64,000 nt of DNA, taken from NCBI RefSeq assembly GCF_001570905.1, contig NZ_BCSO01000002.1, positions 62,001 to 126,000 of the forward strand, read 5' to 3'. Each line of letters begins with the position of its first letter. The stretch's first letter is position 1. The translations under genes and the position numbers were made by a program. The DNA is from [Zimmermannella] alba NBRC 15616. GTDB lineage: Bacteria > Actinomycetota > Actinomycetes > Actinomycetales > Microbacteriaceae. Positions 42,142 to 50,650 of this stretch are shown one piece after another. The notes below the pieces were generated by a model. The model was given only the letters and a program-made list of their open reading frames with translations, was not told where the DNA came from and did no database searches.

Positions 42142-43011
42142 CTAGCCGCGGTCGGGGAAGCCGTGCGGCAGGCGCGTGATCGTCGGCAGGATTCGGTGCT
42201 GCTGCTGCCAGCGCCGCTCGAGCGCGGCGAACTCGCGGTCGCGGCGGATGGCAGCCACTGCGCGGAGGAAGCTATCGGCATCCGTATTCGGCAGGGGATG
42301 CACGTAGGGCATGACCTCGCGGCCGATCGACTCCGCCATACGCTTGCGCGAGAACGGGTCGAGCCGCTCGAACTGGTCGAGGTAGTCGAGGATGCGGCGA
42401 GAGTTTCGGTCAGGGAGCCGTGACACATCCGCGCTCGCGGCCCAGCGGCGCAGATGCGGCGGCACCGCGAGCTCGCGCATCGGGAGCTGACGCTCGCGAA
42501 CCTGCTGGCAGATGGTACCTGCGAGCATGTCGCCGACGCGCTTGCACTTCGGGTGCAGCATGCCCGCGACGGCAGCACAGCCACCGCTCGTCATGACGAA
42601 GTCGAGGATGCCCAGGAGCGCCCGAATGAAGGCGTGGCGAAAGCCGATGGCGCCGCCGTCATCGCGCACGATCTGCAGCCCCATGATCCATCGGCCGAGG
42701 CTGCGGCCCTTCGTGAGCGTCTCGATCGTCGCTGGCACGATAATCGTCGCCGTCACGAGGGCGAGGATGATGAGCGCGCTCAGCATCGCGACGTCGATGT
42801 CGTTCCCCGCGCGAGACGAGAATTCGAGCATCGTGCCGATGAACACCGCGAGGCCCACCATGACGACCGCCATCACAGCGGCATCGATCGTGCTGGAGAC
42901 GGCTCGCTGCACGTATCCGGCACGGCGAATCTCGAGTTCAACCGCCTCACCGACGACGACAGAGTCACTCTCGAGGCTGAGCTTTCGATCCCCCATCGCC
43001 AATTGCGTCAT
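42142..43011 (-). CDS. RDD family membrane protein
   Basis: The 289-residue protein starts its RDD domain at RRAGYVQRAVSSTIDAAVMA (Arg-Asp pattern) and has about three hydrophobic segments up to residue 175, including TLTKGRSLGRWIMGLQIV. A polar C-terminal half (180-289), rich in Arg and His, follows. RDD proteins are poorly understood membrane proteins, sometimes sodium/proton antiporters. Next to SpoIIM, DUF58 and MoxR it matches the mycobacterial Rv3695 position. The ATG at 43011 has TTTAAT six bases upstream and no Shine-Dalgarno, hence leaderless. Its start is only 16 bp from the divergent SpoIIM start. Confidence 0.85.
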   Translation of the reverse strand: MTQLAMGDRKLSLESDSVVVGEAVELEIRRAGYVQRAVSSTIDAAVMAVVMVGLAVFIGTMLEFSSRAGNDIDVAMLSALIILALVTATIIVPATIETLTKGRSLGRWIMGLQIVRDDGGAIGFRHAFIRALLGILDFVMTSGGCAAVAGMLHPKCKRVGDMLAGTICQQVRERQLPMRELAVPPHLRRWAASADVSRLPDRNSRRILDYLDQFERLDPFSRKRMAESIGREVMPYVHPLPNTDADSFLRAVAAIRRDREFAALERRWQQQHRILPTITRLPHGFPDRG

Positions 43012-43017
43012 GAGATC

Positions 43018-43023
43018 ATTAAA
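43018..43023 (-). promoter_or_regulatory. -10 element TTTAAT in a 16-bp divergent start region
   Basis: On the minus strand TTTAAT is six bases before the RDD ATG at 43011. On the plus strand the same AT-rich core (ATCATTAAA) lies just before the SpoIIM-type ATG at 43028. Both transcripts must start within this tiny gap if no upstream promoters exist. Confidence 0.45.
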
Positions 43024-43027
43024 CCCG

Positions 43028-44020
43028 ATGGACCTTGATGCTCTCACCCGCGTAAAACGCCCTACCTGGGATCGCCTCGCCGAGCTCGGGTCCTCCTCGA
43101 GCCTGAGCGGCCGCGAAGCGGATGAACTCATTGCGCAGTACCAGTCCGGTGCGGGCGACCTCGCCACCATCCAGACCGTGTACGGCTCCACACGCGAGGG
43201 CGAAGTGCTTTCGCAGCGCCTCGGCCGGGCGCGCAATCGCTTCACGGGTGCACCGGCCGGGATGCTTGTCGGCGTCCTGCGCTTCTTCGGCGAACACTTG
43301 CCCGCCGCCCTCTACCGCGTGCGCTGGTGGACGCTCGGCGCGGCCATCTTCACCATCATTGCCGCCACGCTCACGTACTTCTGGGCCTCGAGCGACCCGG
43401 CCATCCTCACGTACTACGCCTCAGAGGCGCAGCTCGAGAAGTACCAGGGCAACTTCATCGACTACTACTCCGAGTACTCCGAATCGAGCTTCGCTGCCCG
43501 CGTCTTCACGAACAACGCGTGGATTGCGGCGCAGTGCATCCTCTTCGGCATTACCGGGTTCATGGTGCCGTACGTGCTCATGCAGAACGCGAACGGCCTC
43601 GGCGTCTCTGCCGCTGTGCTCGGCCGCTACGAGCACCTTGATGTCTTCTTCCTCTGGATCATGCCGCACGGCCTGCTTGAACTCACCATGGTGTTCGTCG
43701 CGGCGGGCGCCGGCCTCAAGCTCTTCTGGTCGTGGATTGTGCCGGGCGCACGCACGCGCATGCAGGCGCTCGCCGAAGAAGGACGTTCCATCGGCATCGT
43801 CGCGATCGGCACGACGATCTTCCTCTTCATCTCGGGCCTCATTGAGGGCTATGTGACGCGCCAGGACTGGCCGTGGGCGATCAAAATCGGGATCGGCGTG
43901 CTCGCGTTCGGTCTCTACCTCACGTACTCGCTCTACCTCGGCCGCAAGGTCGCGCGCACGGGCGAACGCGGCGACCTCATCGAATTCGAGGCTGGCGCCC
44001 GCAACCTTGCGCAGGACTAG
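43028..44020 (+). CDS. Stage II sporulation protein M (SpoIIM) family membrane protein
   Basis: The 330-residue protein has a soluble helical N-terminus (1-95: MDLDALTRVKRPTWDRLAEL, SGREADELIAQYQ) and about five to six transmembrane segments. It contains the SpoIIM-family core FTNNAWIAAQCILFGITGF, LGRYEHLDVFFLWIMPHGLLEL and GLIEGYVTRQDWPW. Although named for sporulation, the family is widespread in non-sporulating actinobacteria next to MoxR/DUF58 clusters, probably as part of an envelope complex. The open frame continues far upstream but the ATG at 43028 begins the conserved part. It has no Shine-Dalgarno, so the mRNA is likely leaderless. It ends 2 bp from the convergent DUF58 gene. Confidence 0.87.
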   Translation: MDLDALTRVKRPTWDRLAELGSSSSLSGREADELIAQYQSGAGDLATIQTVYGSTREGEVLSQRLGRARNRFTGAPAGMLVGVLRFFGEHLPAALYRVRWWTLGAAIFTIIAATLTYFWASSDPAILTYYASEAQLEKYQGNFIDYYSEYSESSFAARVFTNNAWIAAQCILFGITGFMVPYVLMQNANGLGVSAAVLGRYEHLDVFFLWIMPHGLLELTMVFVAAGAGLKLFWSWIVPGARTRMQALAEEGRSIGIVAIGTTIFLFISGLIEGYVTRQDWPWAIKIGIGVLAFGLYLTYSLYLGRKVARTGERGDLIEFEAGARNLAQD

Positions 44021-44022
44021 CG

Positions 44023-45330
44023 CTAGAGGCGTCCCGACTTCTTGAGCGCGAGATAGCGGTCAGCGAGCTTCGGTGGCAGTTCCTTCGGCGTCGCTGCGAG
44101 GACGTCCGCGCCGAGCTGGGTGAGTGCCTCGGCCACATGACGTGCGTCGAGACGAGCACGCTCGGCCGCAGCGGCACGGTAGACCGCGGCAACATCCGGA
44201 CGCTCAGTCGTGAAGCGCTGCGCATCCGGGTCGCTCACACTCGCGACGAGCGTGAGATGGCGCCGGGCGAGCTGGGGGACGAGCGCGAAGAGCGACTCGC
44301 ACTGCTCCGGAGTGTCGTGCGTAGAGATGAGGACCACCAGCGAGCGCTGTGTCGTCATGCTGTTCACGAGGCCCGGCACCATGTCCCAGTCGGGTTCGAT
44401 GAGCTGCGGCTCGACGTCCGCCATCGCTTCCACAATGTTCGTGAGGAGCTGACCCGCACCCACACCCTGCACGCGGGCCCGGACGAGACGATCGAGTGCC
44501 AGCACTTCGACGTGGTCGCCAGCGCGCGAGGCGAGCGCGGCCAAGAGGAGGGCACCTTCAATCGCGGTGTCGAGGCGGGCTTCGTCTTCCACACGGGCTG
44601 CTGAGGAGCGTCCCGAGTCGATGACGATCACGACGTGGCGGTCGCGTTCGGGCCGCCAGGTGCGGACGACGAGGTCCTGTCGGCGGGCGGTCGCACGCCA
44701 GTCGATCGAGCGGATGTCGTCGCCGCGGACGTAGTCGCGCAGCGAGTCGAACTCGGTGCCCTGGCCGCGCACCATGAGGCTCGTGCGTCCATCAAGTTCG
44801 CGCAGACGGGCAAGACGTGACGGCAGGTGCTTTCGCGAGTTGAACGGCGGCAGCACCTTGAGCTCGCCGGGCGCCTTGAGCGACACCTGGCGGGCAGCGA
44901 CGCCGAGCGGCCCAATGGAGCGCACGGCGACGAATTCGCTGCGGCGCGTGCCGCGGCGCGTGGGCGTGAGGGTGAGTCGGATGAGGCGACGCTCACCAGC
45001 GGGAATCGTGACGCGAGTCCGCATCCGGCCGCCTCCGGCCGATGGCTCCCACGCGTCACGCACGATGCCGCGGAAGGTGCGCTTGCCGACCACTTCGATC
45101 GCGAGGAGCGGCGAGGCTGATTCGCCGAGGCGGATCCGCTCGACCGGGCCACGCTCCACCGTGAGCTGGCGCGGCGAGGCAGCCAGTGAGAGATCAACGA
45201 TGAGGATGACCAGGCACAGCAGCATCCAGACGCCGAGCACCCACAACGCACGCTCCCCGGTCGTGCCGAGCACGATCAGGGGGAGAAGCCCCGCGGCGAG
45301 GAGTGCGGGGAACCGCCAACTCAGTGCCAC
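44023..45330 (-). CDS. DUF58 domain protein (VWA-like, MoxR partner)
   Basis: The 435-residue protein has two N-terminal hydrophobic segments (about 7-25 and 28-50), a beta-rich middle (52-175) and the DUF58 signature GTEFDSLRDYVRGDDIRSID followed by WRATARRQDLVVRTW near residues 190-226. A von Willebrand A-like fold follows (VVIVIDSGRSS, LVVLISTHDTPEQ). DUF58 proteins work with MoxR AAA+ ATPases in assembly or quality control of envelope proteins. The GTG start directly follows the moxR stop, so translation is coupled. This is the last gene of the minus-strand cluster running from 49769 to 44023. Confidence 0.9.
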   Translation of the reverse strand: MALSWRFPALLAAGLLPLIVLGTTGERALWVLGVWMLLCLVILIVDLSLAASPRQLTVERGPVERIRLGESASPLLAIEVVGKRTFRGIVRDAWEPSAGGGRMRTRVTIPAGERRLIRLTLTPTRRGTRRSEFVAVRSIGPLGVAARQVSLKAPGELKVLPPFNSRKHLPSRLARLRELDGRTSLMVRGQGTEFDSLRDYVRGDDIRSIDWRATARRQDLVVRTWRPERDRHVVIVIDSGRSSAARVEDEARLDTAIEGALLLAALASRAGDHVEVLALDRLVRARVQGVGAGQLLTNIVEAMADVEPQLIEPDWDMVPGLVNSMTTQRSLVVLISTHDTPEQCESLFALVPQLARRHLTLVASVSDPDAQRFTTERPDVAAVYRAAAAERARLDARHVAEALTQLGADVLAATPKELPPKLADRYLALKKSGRL

Positions 45331-46284
45331 TTAGATCGGCACCCGAACCTGCTGGAGCACGGAGCGAATGATCGCGTCCTGGCTCACACCCTCCATCTCG
45401 GCTTCGGGGCGGAGCTGGATACGGTGACGCATGACCGGCAGTGCGATCTGCTGGAGGTGGTCGGGGGAGACCGCGGGCGAACCGGTCAGCCACGCCCACG
45501 CCTTCGCTGCGGCGAGGAGCGATGTGGCACCACGCGGTGACACACCCATCTTCACCGAGGGCGACTGGCGCGTTGCACGTACGAGGTCGACAAGGTACGC
45601 CAGGACGTCATCCCGGATGCCAATGTTCTGGACGTAGGCGCGTGCCTGCTCCAGCTCACCGGCAGCGAGCACAGGACGGATGCCTGCGGTCGCAAGATCG
45701 CGCGGCGAGAAGCCCGCGGCGTGACGGCGCAGCACCTCGATTTCGGCGTCGCGCTCCGGGACGCGGAGGATGAGCTTCATGAGGAAGCGGTCGAGCTGTG
45801 CCTCCGGCAGCGTGTAGGTGCCCTCGTATTCGATCGGGTTCATCGTGGCCGCAACCATGAAGGGGCTCGGGAGCGGTCGCGTCACACCGTCGACCGAGAC
45901 CTGACGCTCTTCCATCGCCTCAAGGAGGGACGACTGCGTCTTCGGCGGCGTGCGGTTGATCTCGTCTGCGAGCAGCAGGTTCGTGAAGACCGGACCTTCA
46001 CGGAACTCGAATTCGCCGACCTTGTTGTCGTAGACGAGCGAACCGGTCACGTCACCCGGCATGAGGTCGGGGGTGAACTGGACGCGCTTGGTTTCGATGG
46101 CGAGGGCCTGGCTCAGCGTGCGCACGAGGAGCGTCTTCGCGACACCCGGCACACCCTCGAGCAGCACGTGACCGTTCGCGAGGAGGGCGACGATGATGCC
46201 GTCAACGGCCGCGGTTTGGCCGACGACGGCCTTCCCGACTTCGGCTCGCACCTGGGCGAGCTTGCTGCGGAGTTCATCGGACAT
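45331..46284 (-). CDS. moxR: MoxR-family AAA+ ATPase
   Basis: The 317-residue AAA+ ATPase has Walker A GVPGVAKT (44-51), Walker B LLADEINR (about 107-114), the sensor 1 region MVAATMNPIEYEGTYTLPEAQLDRF and sensor 2 in SPRGATSLLAAAKAWA. It likely acts as a chaperone for assembly of the adjacent DUF58, DUF4350 and DUF4129 membrane proteins. An ATG at 46296 is in frame, but the ATG at 46284 is preceded by GGAG six bases upstream and is preferred. It overlaps the end of the DUF4350 gene by 11 bp and ends directly at the DUF58 start. Confidence 0.94.
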   Translation of the reverse strand: MSDELRSKLAQVRAEVGKAVVGQTAAVDGIIVALLANGHVLLEGVPGVAKTLLVRTLSQALAIETKRVQFTPDLMPGDVTGSLVYDNKVGEFEFREGPVFTNLLLADEINRTPPKTQSSLLEAMEERQVSVDGVTRPLPSPFMVAATMNPIEYEGTYTLPEAQLDRFLMKLILRVPERDAEIEVLRRHAAGFSPRDLATAGIRPVLAAGELEQARAYVQNIGIRDDVLAYLVDLVRATRQSPSVKMGVSPRGATSLLAAAKAWAWLTGSPAVSPDHLQQIALPVMRHRIQLRPEAEMEGVSQDAIIRSVLQQVRVPI

Positions 46285-47584
46285 CGTGGGCTCCATTCGT
46301 TGTGCTGGGGTCGTGGCTCATGCCGGAAAGCGGAGTGGCGATGGTTCGTTCGAGCCTGAGGAGTTCATCGCTGAGCTGGACGAGATCGGCATCGCTCGTG
46401 GGGTTGGCGGTCAAGAGGATGTAGTGGGCGCGCTCGCGTGACATCCCGCTCGCCTGCGCGATTGCGTCGGCAAGTTCGTGGGCGGGGGTGCCGGCATCCA
46501 GGCCAAGGGCCCGGGCGCAGCGGGTGAGGGTGCCGATACGAAGCGCATCCGCTGCGCGCAGTCGCGCCTCGGCGCGTTGATACAGGCGTGCGCGTCCCTC
46601 CACGGTTTCGCTGGCGCGGACGACGACGGGAAGTCGTTCGTGGACGACGCGGCCGAGCCGGCGCCCGCGCGCCACGGCGTACGCGGCGACAACGAGGTAG
46701 AGGAGCAGCATGGCCGGGGTGAGCCAGGCGGGAACGTACTGGCCAGGGCCGAGGTCGGGGGATCCATCGGCGAGCTCGGGCGCAGGCTCGTACCACACGA
46801 GGGTCTTCGTATCGCCGAGGAGGCCAATGGCGGCAGCTGCGTTGTTGTGATCGTCAATGCGGCTGTTCGTAAAGGGATCGGCGGACGCGACGGTGACGAT
46901 CTCGGTGCTGGTGCCCTTCGGCTTCGTCATGGTGACGAGGTAGCCGGAGCCCGCGGGGTAACACTGGGATCCCGTGGCGCCTTCGCCGAGCGTCGTCGTC
47001 GTACCGCCGAGGTTGGAGAGCTCACGAGCGTTCGTGCCGATCGCGTCGAGGCAGCGCTCACCGGCCGGGGCGGATCCGGAGGGGACTTCAGGGTCGTCGC
47101 TCGCGGTGTCTGCCGTGGCGAATCCGGTCGCGAGGACTGCGCCGTCCGGGTCGATGGCGGCGTCTGGGAGGCTCCCGATCACGACAATGCGGGCCACGCC
47201 GAGATCAGCGAGGCGCTGCCACTGCTCGCTTGTGAGGACGAGGTCGCGGTCGTGGACGAGGACGGTCGTGGAGGCCGGGTCGCTCACTGCCGCTGCGAGC
47301 TCGGCGCTGCGGCTCTTGAGCTGCACATCGATGCCGTGCCCGCGAAGCACCTCTACGAGCGCTTTGCCGCCCACCTGCGAGGGGGATGTCGGGTCGAGCA
47401 GCACCTTCTCACCACCGGCACGCGCCATTTGTGAGCCGAAGGTAATGATGACGATGAGGAGGGCGAGCGGCACGATCCACAGCCAGTGCTTCCCGGCGCG
47501 CAGCCGCTGCCGGAGCGTGGGGGTGAGGCTCTCAGTGGGCGTCGCGTCGGCGGGCGCGGTCGTCTCTGCTGTAGCGGCGGTCAT
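46274..47584 (-). CDS. DUF4350 membrane protein
   Basis: The 436-residue protein has a short cytoplasmic N-terminus, a first transmembrane segment (about 34-51, WLWIVPLALLIVIITFG), an outside DUF4350 domain (about 58-265, opening LLDPTSPSQVGGKALVEVLRGHG) and a second transmembrane segment (about 280-300). A cytoplasmic tail with an alpha-helical RARLYQRAEARLRAADALR stretch follows. Two cysteines (GERCLDA, SQCYPA) may pair outside. The order DUF4129-DUF4350-MoxR-DUF58 is the mycobacterial Rv3689-Rv3695-type cluster. The ATG overlaps the DUF4129 stop by four bases. Function not established. Confidence 0.88.
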   Translation of the reverse strand: MTAATAETTAPADATPTESLTPTLRQRLRAGKHWLWIVPLALLIVIITFGSQMARAGGEKVLLDPTSPSQVGGKALVEVLRGHGIDVQLKSRSAELAAAVSDPASTTVLVHDRDLVLTSEQWQRLADLGVARIVVIGSLPDAAIDPDGAVLATGFATADTASDDPEVPSGSAPAGERCLDAIGTNARELSNLGGTTTTLGEGATGSQCYPAGSGYLVTMTKPKGTSTEIVTVASADPFTNSRIDDHNNAAAAIGLLGDTKTLVWYEPAPELADGSPDLGPGQYVPAWLTPAMLLLYLVVAAYAVARGRRLGRVVHERLPVVVRASETVEGRARLYQRAEARLRAADALRIGTLTRCARALGLDAGTPAHELADAIAQASGMSRERAHYILLTANPTSDADLVQLSDELLRLERTIATPLSGMSHDPSTTNGAHDVR

Positions 47585-48282
47585 GCTCGCGTCACCTGCG
47601 CTGCGAGTTCATCCATCGAGAGCTTCTCGCTCGGGGCGAGCGATTCGAGGCGAGTGTCGAGCTCCGCGACGGCACGCCATTCGGGTTCGGTGACGGGCTT
47701 GTCGAAGTACCGGGCTCGGTCAAAGACACTCGCCGCGGTCGCGAGTGCTCGGGCGTCGCTCGGGAACGCCTTCGCGGCCTGGAACTCGACATGGTGAGCG
47801 GTCGATCCCGGGCGCAGCACAATCACAGTGCGATCACCGAGGGAGCGGGCGATCGCGCGGAACTGCTCGCTCGCGGCTAGCGCGAAGTCGCCGCGATCAG
47901 TAGCTGCCTTCGCGGCGGCACGGAGTTCCCGGACGCTTCGCTCATCCCCATCGAGGAAGACGACGGCATCTGCCTGGGCAAGGCTCGACTTCGCGGCGCT
48001 GCCGACGAAGCGGAAGATCAGGAAGAGGATGCCAACGAGGAGGAGCACGAGCAGTACGATCGTGAGCCACGAGACGCTGAGGCCAAAGGGGCCGGTTCCT
48101 TCGGGAGCACCGAAGAGCGAGCCAAGCCAGTCGAGGAAGGCCTTCGAGATGCGGTCCCACAGTGTGGGTTTGGCGGCTTGGTAGTCCTGCTTCGCGAGCT
48201 CTTCAAGCACCCACTGCTGCGCCTCGTCACCGGAGGGGTCAAGCGGTGGGGTGTCGCCGCGCAGAACAGGTAGGTACGTCAT
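47581..48282 (-). CDS. DUF4129 membrane protein
   Basis: The 233-residue protein has a periplasmic-type N-terminus (LDPSGDEAQQWVLEELAKQDY, near the start of many DUF4129 proteins), one transmembrane segment (about 72-95, SWLTIVLLVLLLVGILFLIF) and a C-terminal DUF4129 domain (about 115-225: RELRAAAKAATDRGDFALA, RYFDKPVTEPEWRAVAELD). The family is a usual member of MoxR/DUF58 clusters. The start overlaps the upstream gene's stop and the end overlaps the DUF4350 start, so the cluster is tightly coupled. Confidence 0.88.
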   Translation of the reverse strand: MTYLPVLRGDTPPLDPSGDEAQQWVLEELAKQDYQAAKPTLWDRISKAFLDWLGSLFGAPEGTGPFGLSVSWLTIVLLVLLLVGILFLIFRFVGSAAKSSLAQADAVVFLDGDERSVRELRAAAKAATDRGDFALAASEQFRAIARSLGDRTVIVLRPGSTAHHVEFQAAKAFPSDARALATAASVFDRARYFDKPVTEPEWRAVAELDTRLESLAPSEKLSMDELAAQVTRA

Positions 48283-49769
48283 TGAGCGTTCTGGCCTTGG
48301 CCGTCGTCCCAGGATCGCTGCTGCCAGGCGTCATTCGGCTGCTGGAAACCGGACGTCGGCTGCTCGAAGTTGGGTGCTTGCTGCGGGAAGCCTGGCGCCT
48401 GCTGCGGCGGCATCATTCCGCCAGGCTGCGGATACCCCATCCTTGGTTGCGGGTAGCCAGCAGGAGCCGCCGGCTGCTTTGCCGGGGCGAGTGCGCCGAG
48501 TCGACGGGCTTCGTCATCCGCATCGAAGGGGTCAGTCACCGGGATGCCCGCCGCAATGTCCTCGGTCGTCTTCTGCAGCTTGAGGTTGAAGCCTTCCTTG
48601 CGGAAGCGAAGGTCGAGGTAGATGAGCACATTCGCGCCGTACTGGACGATCGTCGAAAGCGCCGTCACCACGGTGAGCAGCAGGAAGAGAATCGAGAGGA
48701 GCACGATCATCACGACTGTGACGATCGAGTTATCGAGGGTGCCAGCTACTCCGAGCGGGATGAGGATGGCCAACGGGATGAGTGCGAGCATGTACAGCCC
48801 ACCGATGACGATGCTCAACACGTTCTGGATGATGAACGACACCACGATCTGAATGCCGAAGGTGCGCCAGAAATATCCGCGTGTGAGCTGCCAGCTGCGC
48901 TTGATCGAGGCGATGCCGCCGGAGCCCTCAAGCACGGCAACGTTCGGCGCGAATCCGAGTCGCACGTAGATGGCCTGCGAGAAGAGAATCAGCCCGATAT
49001 ACAGGATGATCGACACGATCATCACGATGACTGCCATCGCAGCGTTGTCGCGCTGTCCAAGGTCGCCGCCGGTTGTGACGATGAGGATGAAGATCGGTGC
49101 CATGACGACGACGAGGGCGAGGAACCCAAACAAGGCCTGCACGAACAGGCTCACGAGGACGGCGGGCAGGCGCTTGAAGGCACGCTGCCACGTCTCACCG
49201 AAGGTCACCTTGTCGCCGATCGCGGCGCGAGCTATGGAGTGCGAGAGCGCCGCCTGCAGGAACCCGCCGCCGACCATGGCAAAGAGAGTGGCCAGTAGCT
49301 GCACAACGATCATGAGCGTCGCATTGCCCGCGGAAATCGTGCTTGAGTCGTAGGAGGACGACATTTCCAGGCGGTTGTAGGCGACGAAGTACATGAGCGC
49401 CATGGCACCGCCCATGATGAGCGTGCTCAGGAGCATCACGATGACCGAGGTGCCGAGGTTCACCTGCAGATTGGTGCGCAGGAGCTTGAAGCTTGCGCTG
49501 ATGACATCGCCAAAGGTCAAGGGGCGGAGGGGGATGAGACCGGGCTTGGGAGCGGGAACCCATTCCGGTGCTTGCTGCGGGGCGGCGTCAGCGCTGTACT
49601 GCCACGCGTTGAACTGCGGGCCCTGCGGAGGGAAGCCCTGCGCGGGAGGCGGGAACTGCGGCCCCTGCGCGAATCCTGCAGCACCGGCAGCCTGTGGCGG
49701 AACGAACTGGCCGTTTCCTGCGCCAGAGGCATCGTTCGAAGCCTCATCCCACCACGGCTGCTGCGTCAT
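48279..49769 (-). CDS. Multi-spanning membrane protein with Pro/Gln-rich tails (glycerophosphodiester phosphodiesterase membrane-domain-like)
   Basis: The 496-residue protein has a Pro/Gln/Ala-rich N-terminal tail (1-85), LIPLRPLTFGDVISASFKLLRTN marking the start of the membrane domain and about six hydrophobic segments (105-395). A second Pro/Gln-rich tail (about 420-496) contains PQPGGMMPPQQAPGFPQQAP. The membrane part resembles domains annotated as glycerophosphoryl diester phosphodiesterase membrane domain, but no catalytic domain is attached. AAGGGG lies 5 nt before the ATG at 49769; the longer open frame upstream is not conserved. It is the first gene of the MoxR-type cluster. Function unknown. 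Confidence 0.85.
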   Translation of the reverse strand: MTQQPWWDEASNDASGAGNGQFVPPQAAGAAGFAQGPQFPPPAQGFPPQGPQFNAWQYSADAAPQQAPEWVPAPKPGLIPLRPLTFGDVISASFKLLRTNLQVNLGTSVIVMLLSTLIMGGAMALMYFVAYNRLEMSSSYDSSTISAGNATLMIVVQLLATLFAMVGGGFLQAALSHSIARAAIGDKVTFGETWQRAFKRLPAVLVSLFVQALFGFLALVVVMAPIFILIVTTGGDLGQRDNAAMAVIVMIVSIILYIGLILFSQAIYVRLGFAPNVAVLEGSGGIASIKRSWQLTRGYFWRTFGIQIVVSFIIQNVLSIVIGGLYMLALIPLAILIPLGVAGTLDNSIVTVVMIVLLSILFLLLTVVTALSTIVQYGANVLIYLDLRFRKEGFNLKLQKTTEDIAAGIPVTDPFDADDEARRLGALAPAKQPAAPAGYPQPRMGYPQPGGMMPPQQAPGFPQQAPNFEQPTSGFQQPNDAWQQRSWDDGQGQNAQ

Positions 49770-49963
49770 CGAGTCCCCTTTATCTCCGAACTGCCTTCTC
49801 ATGGTTCCACACTGAGGGAACGGGCAGTTGGCCAGGCAGGAGATTTCCCTCTGAGGAAGGACACAAGGGGGACGCGACGCCATGAAGATCGGCCGCTCAG
49901 GGGACACCGAAACGCAACGATGACCCGGTATGGTAGGCCGAGGAACTCCGGGGAGGTTGCGCA

Positions 49964-50647
49964 ATGTCTGAGCGAATTCTGGTGGTCGACGACGACACCG
50001 CACTCGCCGAAATGATCGGCATCGTGCTCAACGCCGAAGGGTTTGAAACCGAATTCGTGCAGGACGGTGCCGCCGCGCTGCCTGAGTTCCGTCGCGTCAA
50101 GCCCGATCTCGTACTGCTGGACGTCATGCTGCCCAACCTCGACGGCATCCAGATCTGCCACCTGCTGCGCGCCGAGTCTGGCATCCCGGTCATCATGCTC
50201 ACGGCCAAGACCGACACGACCGACGTGGTTCGCGGCCTCGAAGCTGGCGCCGACGACTACATCGTGAAGCCCTTCAACCCGAAGGAGCTCGTAGCCCGCA
50301 TCCGCACCCGCCTGCGCGCCTCGAAGCCCGAGACGCAGGACGTCATTCGCGTCGGCGACCTCACCATGAACGTCGCCGCCCACGAAGTGCTCCGCGGCGC
50401 CGAGCAGATCAACCTCACGCCGCTCGAGTTCGACCTCCTCCTCACGCTCGCGTCGAAGCCACAGAAGGTCTTCACGCGCGAAGAACTCCTCGAGCAGGTG
50501 TGGGGCTACCAGTACAAGGCCGACACCCGCCTTGTGAATGTCCACGTGCAGCGTCTGCGCGCCAAGGTCGAGCACGACCCTGACAACCCGCGCATCGTGC
50601 AGACCGTCCGCGGCGTCGGGTATCGCGCCGGCCACACCCCCAACTAG
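49964..50647 (+). CDS. mtrA: Two-component response regulator MtrA
   Basis: The 227-residue OmpR-family regulator has a receiver domain with Asp9-11 and the phospho-acceptor Asp53 (LVLLDVMLPNLDG), the TAKTDT switch and a C-terminal winged-helix domain (residues about 130-225: LTPLEFDLLLTLASKPQKVF, RLVNVHVQRLRAKVE). MtrA is an essential actinobacterial regulator of cell-wall hydrolases and division. GGGGAGG lies about 8 nt before the ATG. It is the first gene of the mtrA-mtrB-lpqB operon, with mtrB 3 bp after its stop. Confidence 0.97.
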   Translation: MSERILVVDDDTALAEMIGIVLNAEGFETEFVQDGAAALPEFRRVKPDLVLLDVMLPNLDGIQICHLLRAESGIPVIMLTAKTDTTDVVRGLEAGADDYIVKPFNPKELVARIRTRLRASKPETQDVIRVGDLTMNVAAHEVLRGAEQINLTPLEFDLLLTLASKPQKVFTREELLEQVWGYQYKADTRLVNVHVQRLRAKVEHDPDNPRIVQTVRGVGYRAGHTPN

Positions 50648-50650
50648 CCG

